Assembly (NCBI GenBank): GCA_938002605.1
Contig: CALLAF010000016.1
Location: 1-64,000, forward strand
DNA: 64,000 bases
Direction: 5' to 3'
Source: an uncultured Paracoccaceae bacterium
GTDB lineage: Bacteria; Pseudomonadota; Alphaproteobacteria; Rhodobacterales; Rhodobacteraceae
The notes beneath the pieces were generated by a model. That model searched no databases. It was not told the DNA's origin and was given only the letters and a program-made list of their open reading frames with translations. Of the stretch, positions 26,706-35,686 are shown piece by piece. Position 1 is the stretch's first letter. Every line of letters starts with the position of its first letter. The position numbers were made by a program, and so were the translations under genes.

Positions 26706-27898
26706 TCGAGCAGCCCCGCCGTTTGTGCCGCATCGCGTAGGGTGGCCATCGCATCCGCATTTGGTCCAAACACCTCTTGGGCTTCGACCCAGATCATGCG
26801 CGCGTTGTCCGTGTCGCCTAGGGCGCCGTAGGCCGCGATCAGCCGCGCCCAGTCGGATGCTGGACCGCCCTCAGATGCTAAACGTTCCGCAAGCCCGGCA
26901 ACCATCCCGTTGATCATCGCAGCGCGGTCTTCTGCGCTCATGTTTGCCGCATTGGCAATGTCAGCGGCAGAGGGGCCGCGCAGTTCAGGCAAGCTGTAAT
27001 CGATGCCGGCGCGGTAGGCGGCGTCTTCGATTTGCGCGCGCGCAGAGCCGACATAAAAGCTGTTCGGATCGCCGTTCTCTGCGAAATCGCGCCAAAGTTG
27101 ATAGGCGAAATCGGGGCGATCAGTCATGTTATAAAGCGACCCTAGATAATAACGTGCGCCGATATTTTGCGGGTCACGGTCAAGGATAATGCGAATGGTG
27201 GCCTCTGCCTCGGGCGATACAAATCCGTTGGCGGCTGCGACCTGAAAATCGACAAGCAGGCGCATTTCATCAATCGTGGCTTCTGCCCCATGTATTTCCA
27301 GAAGATGGGTTTGCGCAGCCGCCGCTGCGGCGAAATTTCGCAACTCGCCTTCGTAATAGGCAAGGCGCGACCATGCTTCGGGGTCGTCAGGGCGCATCGG
27401 GGCGATCGTGCGAAGCTGTTCCATGGCGTCCATAAAATCTTGTGGTGCTTCAACCGGGGCCCGCGGTGGGGCGAGCGCCTCAAGCGCTGCTTGACTGGGG
27501 CGGTTTTCGCGCATTTCGTCGCTGGTTGCGATCCGGGTCTTTAGCGGCAGATCGTCATAGCCCGGGGCGCCCAAGTGAGCGTAGGTGGCGAATGTCACAG
27601 CGCAAATCGCTATGGCAATGCATCCAGTCATCTGCGGCGATGCCCCAGCTGGTTGCGTGGCTGTGGTGGTTTCTTTGCTGGCCGCCAAAAGCCGTCGCGC
27701 GATCTCTGTGCGGGCGCGTTCGGCTTCTGCTTCGGGCAGGATGCCGCGATCAAGGTCGCGCGCAATTTCTGTGAGCTGCGCTTTATAGACTGCGATATCG
27801 GGGTTCACCGTTTCAGTTTGGGCTGTTCGCAACATTGGCGCTGCCAGAATCCCAGCAACCCCAAGGGTTAACACCACACAAATGAGCCAGAAAATCAT
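26702..27898 (-). CDS. ccmI: Cytochrome c maturation protein CcmI
   Basis: A 398-residue apocytochrome c chaperone. It has two N-terminal membrane segments (about residues 2-20 and 88-106) joined by a conserved cytoplasmic loop (VYKAQLTEIARDLDRGIL), then a periplasmic TPR domain (EAWSRLAYYEGELRN; IGARYYLGSLYNM). It presents apocytochromes to the CcmFH haem-ligation machinery. It lies about 29 kb from the ccmABCDG genes. ATG 27898 is taken; a GTG three codons upstream is possible. Confidence 0.92.
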   Translation of the reverse strand: MIFWLICVVLTLGVAGILAAPMLRTAQTETVNPDIAVYKAQLTEIARDLDRGILPEAEAERARTEIARRLLAASKETTTATQPAGASPQMTGCIAIAICAVTFATYAHLGAPGYDDLPLKTRIATSDEMRENRPSQAALEALAPPRAPVEAPQDFMDAMEQLRTIAPMRPDDPEAWSRLAYYEGELRNFAAAAAAQTHLLEIHGAEATIDEMRLLVDFQVAAANGFVSPEAEATIRIILDRDPQNIGARYYLGSLYNMTDRPDFAYQLWRDFAENGDPNSFYVGSARAQIEDAAYRAGIDYSLPELRGPSAADIANAANMSAEDRAAMINGMVAGLAERLASEGGPASDWARLIAAYGALGDTDNARMIWVEAQEVFGPNADAMATLRDAAQTAGLLE

Positions 27899-27981
27899 GC
27901 TATCCACCTAAATAACGTCACGCTGACATAACCATCACAGGCGCCTGTGGAAAGGGGGCTGCGACGACGTGGCAGGGGCAA

Positions 27982-27996
27982 TGTCGCAAAACGACA
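27982..27996. promoter_or_regulatory. TGTCG-N5-CGACA dyad upstream of soxB
   Basis: Perfect 5-bp arms (27982-27986 and 27992-27996) flank CAAAA, about 90 bases before the soxB start in the gap divergent from ccmI. The position fits an operator or activator site for the sarcosine oxidase operon. The regulator is unknown. Confidence 0.45.
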
Positions 27997-28086
27997 GTTA
28001 GGCGACGCTCGCAGTATCCACTTGGCAGCGCGATGGGTCCAGTTAGAATGCAAGCTTGTCCGACAAATCAGGGAATCGATGATCGC

Positions 28087-29331
28087 ATGAAACGTTATTC
28101 CGCCTTTGCCATCGCCCGTGAAGCCATGCGCCAACACACTGGTTGGGATCACGCCTGGGCCAAACCCGCACCTAAGAAGAAATATGATGTGATTATCGTG
28201 GGTGCAGGGGGGCATGGGCTCGCCACGGCGTATTATCTTGGCAAAAACTTTGGCATTACCAACGTCGCTGTTTTGGAAAAAGGCTGGCTGGGTGGTGGGA
28301 ACACCGGGCGTAATACAACGATTATCCGCTCGAACTATCTGCAAGACCCATCTGCTGCGATCTATGAAAAGGCGCGCAGCCTTTATGAAACCATGTCGCA
28401 AGACCTGAACTACAACGTGATGTTCAGCCCGCGCGGTGTGATCATGTTGGCCCAAACTCAGCATGAAATTCGCGGCTATCGACGCACCGCACAGGCCAAC
28501 GCGCTGCAGGGCGTGAAAACAGAATGGATTGGCCCGCAGCGGGTCAAAGAGCTTTGCCCGATTATGAACATCGATGGGCCGCGCTACCCGGTGTTGGGCG
28601 GTCTTTACCAAGAACGGGGTGGCACTGCGCGCCATGATGCGGTGGCCTGGGGCTATGCGCGGGCCTGTTCCGATATGGGCATGGATATTATCCAGCAATG
28701 CGAAGTCACGGGTGTGCGCAAGGAAAACGGCAAGGTTGTTGGGGTCGATACCTCTAAGGGACCAATTGATTGCGATAAACTGGGCATGGTCGTGGCTGGT
28801 CATGCCGGCGTTATGGCGCAGATGGCGGGCTTCCGGTTGCCTTTGGAATCTGTGGCACTTCAGGCACTTGTGTCTGAACCGATCAAGCCTTGCATGGATG
28901 TTGTCGTGATGGCGAATACCGTGCACGGCTATATGTCCCAATCCGACAAAGGCGAAATGGTTATCGGTGGCGGCACAGATGCGTTCAATAACTACACCCA
29001 GCGTGGATCGTTCCACCATATTGAGGAAACCGTGCGCGCATTGGTCGAGACATTCCCGATGATTTCACGGCTCAAAATGCTGCGCCAATGGGGCGGGATC
29101 GTGGATGTAACGGGCGATCGGTCGCCGATCTTGTCCAAAACGCCAGTCGACGGTGTTTTTGTAAACTGCGGTTGGGGCACTGGCGGGTTCAAAGCGATCC
29201 CCGGGTCCGGCTGGGCGATGGCCGAACTGATGGCCAAAGGCCAATCGCCGCTGACAGATGAATTCAGCATGTTCCGTTTCCGTGAAGGCAAATTCATCGA
29301 CGAAAGCGTCGCAGCGGGGGTGGCGCACTGA
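28087..29331 (+). CDS. soxB: Sarcosine oxidase beta subunit
   Basis: Catalytic flavoprotein subunit of heterotetrameric sarcosine oxidase, which demethylates sarcosine to glycine with transfer of the methyl carbon to tetrahydrofolate; 414 residues. FAD-binding VIIVGAGGHGLATAYYL lies near residues 35-51. GGTARHDAV contains His183, at the position of the histidine that carries FMN covalently in characterised enzymes. ATG 28087 is chosen because it begins the conserved MKRYSAFAIAREA; the longer frame is unsupported. First gene of soxBDAG. Confidence 0.95.
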   Translation: MKRYSAFAIAREAMRQHTGWDHAWAKPAPKKKYDVIIVGAGGHGLATAYYLGKNFGITNVAVLEKGWLGGGNTGRNTTIIRSNYLQDPSAAIYEKARSLYETMSQDLNYNVMFSPRGVIMLAQTQHEIRGYRRTAQANALQGVKTEWIGPQRVKELCPIMNIDGPRYPVLGGLYQERGGTARHDAVAWGYARACSDMGMDIIQQCEVTGVRKENGKVVGVDTSKGPIDCDKLGMVVAGHAGVMAQMAGFRLPLESVALQALVSEPIKPCMDVVVMANTVHGYMSQSDKGEMVIGGGTDAFNNYTQRGSFHHIEETVRALVETFPMISRLKMLRQWGGIVDVTGDRSPILSKTPVDGVFVNCGWGTGGFKAIPGSGWAMAELMAKGQSPLTDEFSMFRFREGKFIDESVAAGVAH

Positions 29332-29374
29332 TGTTGGTCAATTTGCAATTCGTTCTAGATCTCGAGGTGTATTC

Positions 29375-29704
29375 ATGCTGACCCTAAAATGCCCATACTG
29401 CGGCGTGGACGCTGATGAAACTGATCTTCATGCCGGTGGCGAGGCCCACCTGAAACGTGAGGGGCCGGGCGCATCGGATGACGCATTTGAAGATTACCTA
29501 TTCATGCGCGAAAACCCCAAAGGCGTACACTTTGAGCGCTGGCGCCATGCTTATGGCTGCGGCAAATGGTTCTTGGCCGCGCGTTGCACCACGACGTTGC
29601 AGGTGTTCGGCACCTATCCGGCACAAACGCTGGAACCACCGCAAGATATCAAAGATGCCATATCCGCGCAGCGTCCCGGTTGGTCATGGGGGAATTTCAA
29701 ATGA
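29375..29704 (+). CDS. soxD: Sarcosine oxidase delta subunit
   Basis: The small zinc-binding subunit of heterotetrameric sarcosine oxidase, 109 residues. Cys6, Cys9 (LKCPYCG), His58 and Cys62 (WRHAYGCGKWF) match the known zinc ligands. The start is ATG 29375, with CGAGGTG upstream. The stop overlaps the soxA start by four bases. Confidence 0.95.
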   Translation: MLTLKCPYCGVDADETDLHAGGEAHLKREGPGASDDAFEDYLFMRENPKGVHFERWRHAYGCGKWFLAARCTTTLQVFGTYPAQTLEPPQDIKDAISAQRPGWSWGNFK

Positions 29705-32700
29705 GCACCCGTCTGCACGGCATGGGCCGTTTAATCAATAAAGACAAAGCGGTATCATTCAAGTTTAATGGTAAAAACCTGCGTGGCTTTGAAGGCGATA
29801 CGCTCGCTTCGGCCTTGCTTGCTAATGATCAAATGCTGATGGGGCGGTCGTTCAAATACCACCGTCCGCGCGGTGTTGTCGGAGCCGGTGCAGAGGAACC
29901 CAATGCACTGTTCAATTTAGGCGAAGGCGGGCAGTTTGAACCAAACCAGCGCGCCACGACGACCGAAATTTTTGAAGGGCTGTTTGCTGAATCGCAAAAC
30001 CACTGGCCAAGTCTTGAATATGATGTGGGTGCGATTAATACGGCGTTTTCGCGGTTTTTGCCTGCGGGCTTTTACTACAAAATGTTCATGTATCCGCGTG
30101 CATTCTGGAAACATGTTTACGAACCGTTCATCCGAAAATCTGCTGGGTTGGGCCGTGCCCCCAAAGATCGTGATACAAGCACCTATGAGCATTTCCATGC
30201 ACATGTCGATGTTTTGATCGTTGGCGGTGGTGTTGCTGGGCTTGCCGCTGCGCGTGCTGCGGGCGAGGCTGGAGCACGTGTGTTGCTGATGGAGCAAACC
30301 GCTGATTGGGGCGGCCGTGCCGTTGTAGACGTGCCCATGATCGACGAAGTGCCCGCAACGGATTGGGTTAACTCCACCTTGCAAGCGCTTGAAAAAATGC
30401 CGAATGTTGACCTGCGCTTGCGGTGTATGGGGGCAGGTGTCTATGATCATGGCTATGCGCTGGGGTATGAGCGTCTGACCGATCACACCCCTGATGCGGA
30501 TGGTCCGCGCCATCGCCTTTGGCGCATCCGCGCCAAGCAAATCATCACCGCGACTGGGACGATTGAGCGTCCACTGTCTTTTGCGGGCAATGATATTCCC
30601 GGTGTGACCTTGGCCGGTGCTGTGCGCGACTATGTCGTGAACTATGGTGTGTCGCTGGGCGACCGTACGGTTGTTGTTACCAACAATGATGACGCGTACC
30701 GCACGGCGCTGGTGCTGAAACAGGCCGGGCTTGATATCCCTGCGATCATTGATGCGCGCCCCGATGCAGACGGCCCGCTGATCGATGAAGCCCGCGCATT
30801 GGGTATTCGGGTTGAGTTGGGCAAAGGAATTGCCAAGGTCAAAGGTGGCAAGCGTGTGAAATCCGTGGGGCTTTGCGCACAAGCGGGCGAAGGTGCCGTG
30901 CTTGAAGAGATCGAATGCGATTGCGTCGCCATGTCTGGCGGTTGGTCGCCGGTTGTGCATCTGTGGTCGCATTGTGGTGGCAAACTGATTTGGGACGCGG
31001 ATCAGGTGATGTTCCGCCCCGACCATGAAAAGCCACCGACAGGTGCCGATGGGCAGCCGTTTGTCATTACCGCCGGGACAGCCAATGGACATTTGTTCAC
31101 CGCCGAAGTCGTGGGCGATGGATGGGCTGCTGGATGTGTTGCTGCAAAGGTTGCGGGGCATAGTAAACGTGGGGCGCAATCGCCATTGGGTGAGGATTCT
31201 GAGGAAGGTTCGATTTCACCCGTATGGCTGATGCCGCAGGGCGCAAAACATGCGTTGCGCGCTAAGGCTTGGCTTGATTTCCAAAACGACGTGAAAGTGT
31301 CAGATGTGCAGCTGGCCGCACAAGAAGGCTATGAAAGCGTTGAGCACACCAAGCGTTATACGACATTGGGCATGGCGACGGATCAGGGCAAGTTGAGCAA
31401 TATCAACGGTCTTGCGATTTTGTCGCAATCGTTGAATGCGGAAATCCCGAATGTGGGCACGACAACATTCCGCCCACCATATACCCCAATTTCAATGGGT
31501 GCGATCACCGGGGCTGCGCGCGACGATCTGTTCCAGCCGATCCGTAAAACGCCGGTATCTGCATGGTCCAATGCCAATGGCGCTGATAACGAACCTGTCG
31601 GTCAATGGCGCAGGCCCTATACCTATATGCGCGAGGGTGAGAGCGTGCATGACGCCGTGAACCGCGAGGTGAAAAATGCACGCGAAAACGTCGGGCTGCT
31701 CGATGCGTCGACGCTCGGCAAACTGATCGTCAAGGGGCCTGACGCGGGCAAATTCCTTGATCTGATGTACACCAACATGATGTCGACGCTGCCTGTCGGT
31801 AAATGCCGCTATGGGCTGATGTGTTCGGAAAACGGGTTCTTGATGGATGACGGTGTTGTTGTGCGGATGGATGACGACACTTGGCTTTGTCACACCACGA
31901 CGGGCGGCGCCGAAAGCATCCATGCCCATATGGAAGATTGGCTGCAATGCGAATGGTGGGACATGCAGGTCTATGTCGCCAATGTCACCGAACAATACGC
32001 GCAAATCGCGGTGGTTGGGCCGAAAGCGCGCAAGCTGCTGCAAAAGCTGGGTGGCGATATGGATCTATCCGCCGAAGCGCTGCCATTCATGCAGTGGAAA
32101 GCCGGGAAAATAGGTGAATTCGACGCGCGGGTGTTCCGGATCAGTTTCTCGGGCGAATTGTCCTACGAGGTCGCCGTGCCAGCCGGGCAGGGTGCTGCGT
32201 TCTGGGATGCGCTGATCGCGGCGGGTGAGGAATTCAGCGCGATGCCATACGGCACCGAGGCGCTGCATATCCTGCGCGCCGAAAAGGGCTTTATCATGAT
32301 TGGCGATGAGACTGACGGAACAGTGATCCCGCAGGATTTGAACCTGAATTGGGCGCTGTCGAAAAAGAAAGACGACTATCTTGGCAAACGCGCGCATTTG
32401 CGTAGTCATATGGCGGACCCAAATCGCTGGAAACTGGTTGGCTTGGAAACGGTTGATGGGTCTGTGTTGCCTGATGGGGCTTATGCCATAGACTTCAATG
32501 TTAATCGCTACGACGAAACGTTGGAGTGGACTGATCATCGTGATGTGGGAGCAAATGCGAACGGCCAAATTGCGACGCAAGGGCGCGTTACATCGACATA
32601 TTACTCGGCGACGCTTGATCGTGGGATTGCGATGGGCTTGGTTCACAATGGCCCTGACCGCATGGGCGAGGTGATTGAATTCAACAAGGTCGACGGCACC

Positions 32701-32766
32701 ACGATCGCCGCCAAAATCGTTGATCCGGTATTCTATGACAAAGAAGGGGCAAAGCAAAATGTCTAA
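29701..32766 (+). CDS. soxA: Sarcosine oxidase alpha subunit
   Basis: A 1021-residue subunit of heterotetrameric sarcosine oxidase. The N-terminal ferredoxin-like region (VSFKFNGKNLRGFEGDTLASALL) is followed by a nucleotide-binding flavin-disulfide-reductase-like domain (VLIVGGGVAGLAAARAAGEAG). A C-terminal aminomethyltransferase (GcvT-like) domain from about residue 630 binds tetrahydrofolate. ATG 29701 fits; the frame opening at 29566 lies within soxD. It overlaps soxG by eight bases. Confidence 0.95.
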   Translation: MSTRLHGMGRLINKDKAVSFKFNGKNLRGFEGDTLASALLANDQMLMGRSFKYHRPRGVVGAGAEEPNALFNLGEGGQFEPNQRATTTEIFEGLFAESQNHWPSLEYDVGAINTAFSRFLPAGFYYKMFMYPRAFWKHVYEPFIRKSAGLGRAPKDRDTSTYEHFHAHVDVLIVGGGVAGLAAARAAGEAGARVLLMEQTADWGGRAVVDVPMIDEVPATDWVNSTLQALEKMPNVDLRLRCMGAGVYDHGYALGYERLTDHTPDADGPRHRLWRIRAKQIITATGTIERPLSFAGNDIPGVTLAGAVRDYVVNYGVSLGDRTVVVTNNDDAYRTALVLKQAGLDIPAIIDARPDADGPLIDEARALGIRVELGKGIAKVKGGKRVKSVGLCAQAGEGAVLEEIECDCVAMSGGWSPVVHLWSHCGGKLIWDADQVMFRPDHEKPPTGADGQPFVITAGTANGHLFTAEVVGDGWAAGCVAAKVAGHSKRGAQSPLGEDSEEGSISPVWLMPQGAKHALRAKAWLDFQNDVKVSDVQLAAQEGYESVEHTKRYTTLGMATDQGKLSNINGLAILSQSLNAEIPNVGTTTFRPPYTPISMGAITGAARDDLFQPIRKTPVSAWSNANGADNEPVGQWRRPYTYMREGESVHDAVNREVKNARENVGLLDASTLGKLIVKGPDAGKFLDLMYTNMMSTLPVGKCRYGLMCSENGFLMDDGVVVRMDDDTWLCHTTTGGAESIHAHMEDWLQCEWWDMQVYVANVTEQYAQIAVVGPKARKLLQKLGGDMDLSAEALPFMQWKAGKIGEFDARVFRISFSGELSYEVAVPAGQGAAFWDALIAAGEEFSAMPYGTEALHILRAEKGFIMIGDETDGTVIPQDLNLNWALSKKKDDYLGKRAHLRSHMADPNRWKLVGLETVDGSVLPDGAYAIDFNVNRYDETLEWTDHRDVGANANGQIATQGRVTSTYYSATLDRGIAMGLVHNGPDRMGEVIEFNKVDGTTIAAKIVDPVFYDKEGAKQNV

Positions 32767-33325
32767 TGCAGTCAGTGCCTTGAATGGCAAGGTCGCCGCC
32801 GGAGAAGTCACGATCCGCGAGGCGGGCCTGCGCGGGATGATCACCCTGCGCGGGGACTTGAACGACAGCAAAATCAAATCCGTCTGTACCGGGCTGACCG
32901 GCGTTGATTTCCCAACCGTGGGCCAAGCCAATTGCGTCGGCGAAAAAGGCCTGTGCTGGATGTCGCCAGATGAGCTGTTGATCCTTGTGCCCTATGCAGA
33001 GGTGAATGACGCGCTCGCCCAGATTGCCAAGATCCTTAAAAAGAAACACCATTTGGCTGAAAACGTATCAGACGCGCGTGCGTTGATCACAGTTGAGGGC
33101 GCATATGCACGTGAAGTGCTCGCAAAACTCGCACCCGTTGATCTGCACCCAGACAGCTTTGCGCCCGGTGATTTTCGGCGCACGCACCTTGGCCAAGCTG
33201 CCGCTGCGTTTTGGATGCGCGATGCGGATACGTTCGAAGTGATTTGTTTCCGCTCTATCGCTGAATACGTGTTTGATCTTTTGGCAGATGGCGCCAAGGC
33301 TGGTCGGGTTGGGTATTTTGACTAA
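32759..33325 (+). CDS. soxG: Sarcosine oxidase gamma subunit
   Basis: A 188-residue subunit of heterotetrameric sarcosine oxidase, structurally GcvT-like. Seen are VCTGLTGVDFPTVGQAN, CWMSPDELLI and the C-terminal FRSIAEYVFDLL. Its start overlaps the soxA stop. Its end overlaps the convergent MFS gene by four bases. Confidence 0.93.
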   Translation: MSNAVSALNGKVAAGEVTIREAGLRGMITLRGDLNDSKIKSVCTGLTGVDFPTVGQANCVGEKGLCWMSPDELLILVPYAEVNDALAQIAKILKKKHHLAENVSDARALITVEGAYAREVLAKLAPVDLHPDSFAPGDFRRTHLGQAAAAFWMRDADTFEVICFRSIAEYVFDLLADGAKAGRVGYFD

Positions 33326-34503
33326 GTGATTTGTTGTTTGGCGTTGCGTGTCACAATGAGGATTAGCAACGCCGCGATGACCCAAAATGACGCAAGTTGG
33401 ATAACCGTACGAAAACTGAAAAATTGCGCAATCACACCCATGACGGGGCTTGCGATCAATCCACCTAGGAATAGGCTGTTCATATATAGCGACGTTGCGC
33501 GGCCCATGCGGCCCTGTGCGAGGCTTTGCACATAAAATAGGCCCACGGCGGCAAATACGCCATAATATAGCCCCTCTAGGGCGGCACCTGCGATTAACTG
33601 GGGCAAGTTGCGCACATTTGCCAATACGGTAAAGGCAAAAATCGCAATTACAGCGGCACTGACGAGTGCGTGTTTTGCACCGAATTTTGCCATGATCCAT
33701 GGGGTCAAAAGAATTGCGCCTATTTCGACCAGCGTTTTCACCGAAAATGAAAGCCCAACGGCAAACGACGGAAGCCCAAGTTCGCTTATATAGAAAAGTG
33801 GGAGCGACGTTGATGTCGATGAATGCGCCAGCGAAAATAACAGACAGACTCCTGCTGCAATCCAAATAGCTTTCGGTGTATCTATGTCGTCCGATTGCGC
33901 AGGATGTGGCGTTACTGCAATCACTTGTTTCGCGAAATTTTTCGGTATGATGCACCACAACAAAACAGCCCAAATAGCCGCCAGCCCAAGGGTTGAATAT
34001 AAAACGACCTCTGCGCCAAATGCGCCCGCAATCATAAATGTTGCGGCGGGTGCCAGCATCCACCCCAACGAGGTGGTTGCGCGCAAAAACGAATTATACC
34101 GTGCGATGTCCCATTTGTTTTGCTCAGCCGTAAGTCTGCCAAAGCTATACATTGCCGATACCGCGCCATTCGAAAGCGCAAAGCAAGGCGCACAAACAAC
34201 AATCAGCGCCCAGTAACTGTGCAGCACAAGCATTGTCACAAGCCCAATACAGAATGCTACAACCAATACGCGCAGCAGTGGGGCAATGTGATGTCCTTGA
34301 TCGATGCGTTCCCCTAAGACACGGTTCACGACCAATGTCATCGCAAGCGTCGGCATGGCATAAAACGTGATGTATAGGGGGTCTTTGCCTAATATTTCGA
34401 CAATATAGACGCTCATAAATGGGATTAACGACGCAGTGCTGAGCGTGCCTGACAACAGTAGTAATAGAATAAGAACTGCGGCTCGATTTTTAAGTAGGTG
34501 CAT
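33322..34503 (-). CDS. MFS transporter, possibly SET (sugar efflux)-like
   Basis: A 393-residue, 12-helix major facilitator. The N-terminal half (SLIPFMSVYIVEILGKDPLYITFY) resembles the SetA-type sugar-efflux branch, but the substrate is unknown. Codons are more AT-rich than in neighbouring genes by eye, which could reflect later acquisition. It is convergent with soxG and divergent from the agmatinase gene, with a 12-bp hairpin between the two start regions. No strong ribosome-binding site precedes the ATG. Confidence 0.8.
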   Translation of the reverse strand: MHLLKNRAAVLILLLLLSGTLSTASLIPFMSVYIVEILGKDPLYITFYAMPTLAMTLVVNRVLGERIDQGHHIAPLLRVLVVAFCIGLVTMLVLHSYWALIVVCAPCFALSNGAVSAMYSFGRLTAEQNKWDIARYNSFLRATTSLGWMLAPAATFMIAGAFGAEVVLYSTLGLAAIWAVLLWCIIPKNFAKQVIAVTPHPAQSDDIDTPKAIWIAAGVCLLFSLAHSSTSTSLPLFYISELGLPSFAVGLSFSVKTLVEIGAILLTPWIMAKFGAKHALVSAAVIAIFAFTVLANVRNLPQLIAGAALEGLYYGVFAAVGLFYVQSLAQGRMGRATSLYMNSLFLGGLIASPVMGVIAQFFSFRTVIQLASFWVIAALLILIVTRNAKQQIT

Positions 34504-34529
34504 CAGTGCCCGCTAGAACGTGTGTGTAA

Positions 34530-34557
34530 CAAAGAGGTGACGATTGTCATCTCTTTG
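34530..34557. repeat. Strong hairpin/dyad between the MFS and agmatinase genes
   Basis: CAAAGAGGTGAC (34530-34541) and GTCATCTCTTTG (34546-34557) pair over 12 positions with one G-T wobble, around GATT. It lies 27 bases upstream of the MFS start on the minus strand and 143 bases before the agmatinase. No T-run follows on either strand. An operator for divergent control, or a leader hairpin of the MFS mRNA, are the options. Confidence 0.55.
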
Positions 34558-34700
34558 ATGAGTTACGATGCGAATGCATTGGCGGTAGGCATGGACCCTG
34601 AGCGTAATGTGGCAATTTCGACTTAGGTACGCTGGATGTGGTTTCGTGCTTTTATAAGATGCGCGTTTCGGGCAGGCTGAAAACGACAAAGAGGTATTAC

Positions 34701-35672
34701 ATGACAAAACACGGCTATGAAGCAGGACGGCTGAACCTGCCGTTTGTGGGGATTTCTACCTTTGGCAAGAAACCCTATGTCGCGGATTGGGATCAGATTG
34801 ATGCGGATGTTGCCGTGTTGGGGGCTCCGTTCGATTTTGGCACGCAGTGGCGCCCCGGTGCGCGCTTTGGACCGCGTGCGGTGCGCGAGGCATCAACCCT
34901 GTTCAGCTTTGGCCATGCTGGCGCCTATGATCACGAGGACGATGCCACATATTTGGCCGAAGATGTGCGGATCGTCGATATTGGCGATGCTGATATCATC
35001 CACACCAAGACCGAAGAAAGTCACGCCAATATTGCTTATGGCGTAGAAAAGATTTTGGCCGCAGGCGCGTTGCCCGTCACCATTGGTGGGGATCATTCGG
35101 TCAACATCCCTTGTATCAACGCCTTTGCAGATGATTGTGCAAAAAATGGCGATATCCATGTCGTGCAAATTGATGCGCATTTGGATTTTGTCGATGAACG
35201 CCACGGCGTGACCGCAGGGCACGGCAATCCGATGCGCCGCGCTATCGAAAAAGACTATGTATCGGGCGTGACTCAATTGGGTATCCGCAATGTGTCGTCG
35301 ACCGCCAAAGAAGGTTACGCCGATGCACGCGCTCGCGGGTCAGATATTTTATCGGTGCGGCAGGTGCGTAAGCTAGGCACGCAAGCCGTGCTCGAACGTA
35401 TTCCCGCAGGTGCGCGTTATTACGTCACGATTGATATTGATGCATTTTGCCCATCAATCGCGCCCGGGACAGGGACGCCAAGCCACGGCGGGTTCTTATA
35501 CTATGATGTGCTGGAAATCCTGCAAGGGTTGGCGCAGCGCGGCAATGTAGTGGGCATTGATCTGGTCGAAGTGGCCCCTGCCTATGATCCAACGGAAAGC
35601 ACACAAGTTCTGGCCGCGCAGATTCTATTGAACTTTCTGGGGTTTATCTTTCATGCCCGGGCTGCCAGCTGA
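34701..35672 (+). CDS. speB: Agmatinase-family ureohydrolase
   Basis: A 323-residue Mn-dependent ureohydrolase, expected to split agmatine (or a related guanidino compound) into putrescine and urea. Metal-binding motifs are complete: GGDHSV, DAHLDFVDERHG and DIDAFCPSIAPGTGTP. ATG 34701 follows AAAGAGG by 7 bases. Earlier in-frame starts from 34638 are not supported. Guanidinobutyrase or guanidinopropionase activity cannot be excluded, since the family's specificity loop is hard to read by eye. Confidence 0.9.
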   Translation: MTKHGYEAGRLNLPFVGISTFGKKPYVADWDQIDADVAVLGAPFDFGTQWRPGARFGPRAVREASTLFSFGHAGAYDHEDDATYLAEDVRIVDIGDADIIHTKTEESHANIAYGVEKILAAGALPVTIGGDHSVNIPCINAFADDCAKNGDIHVVQIDAHLDFVDERHGVTAGHGNPMRRAIEKDYVSGVTQLGIRNVSSTAKEGYADARARGSDILSVRQVRKLGTQAVLERIPAGARYYVTIDIDAFCPSIAPGTGTPSHGGFLYYDVLEILQGLAQRGNVVGIDLVEVAPAYDPTESTQVLAAQILLNFLGFIFHARAAS

Positions 35673-35686
35673 ACCGTAGCTTGGCG

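Noticed and set aside
27895-29019. A 374-residue minus-strand frame covering soxB
   Set aside because: soxB is certain on the + strand. The antisense frame has no recognisable domain.
29917-31179. A 420-residue minus-strand frame inside soxA
   Set aside because: It shadows the soxA dinucleotide-binding and central region. Composition is unlike a real protein.
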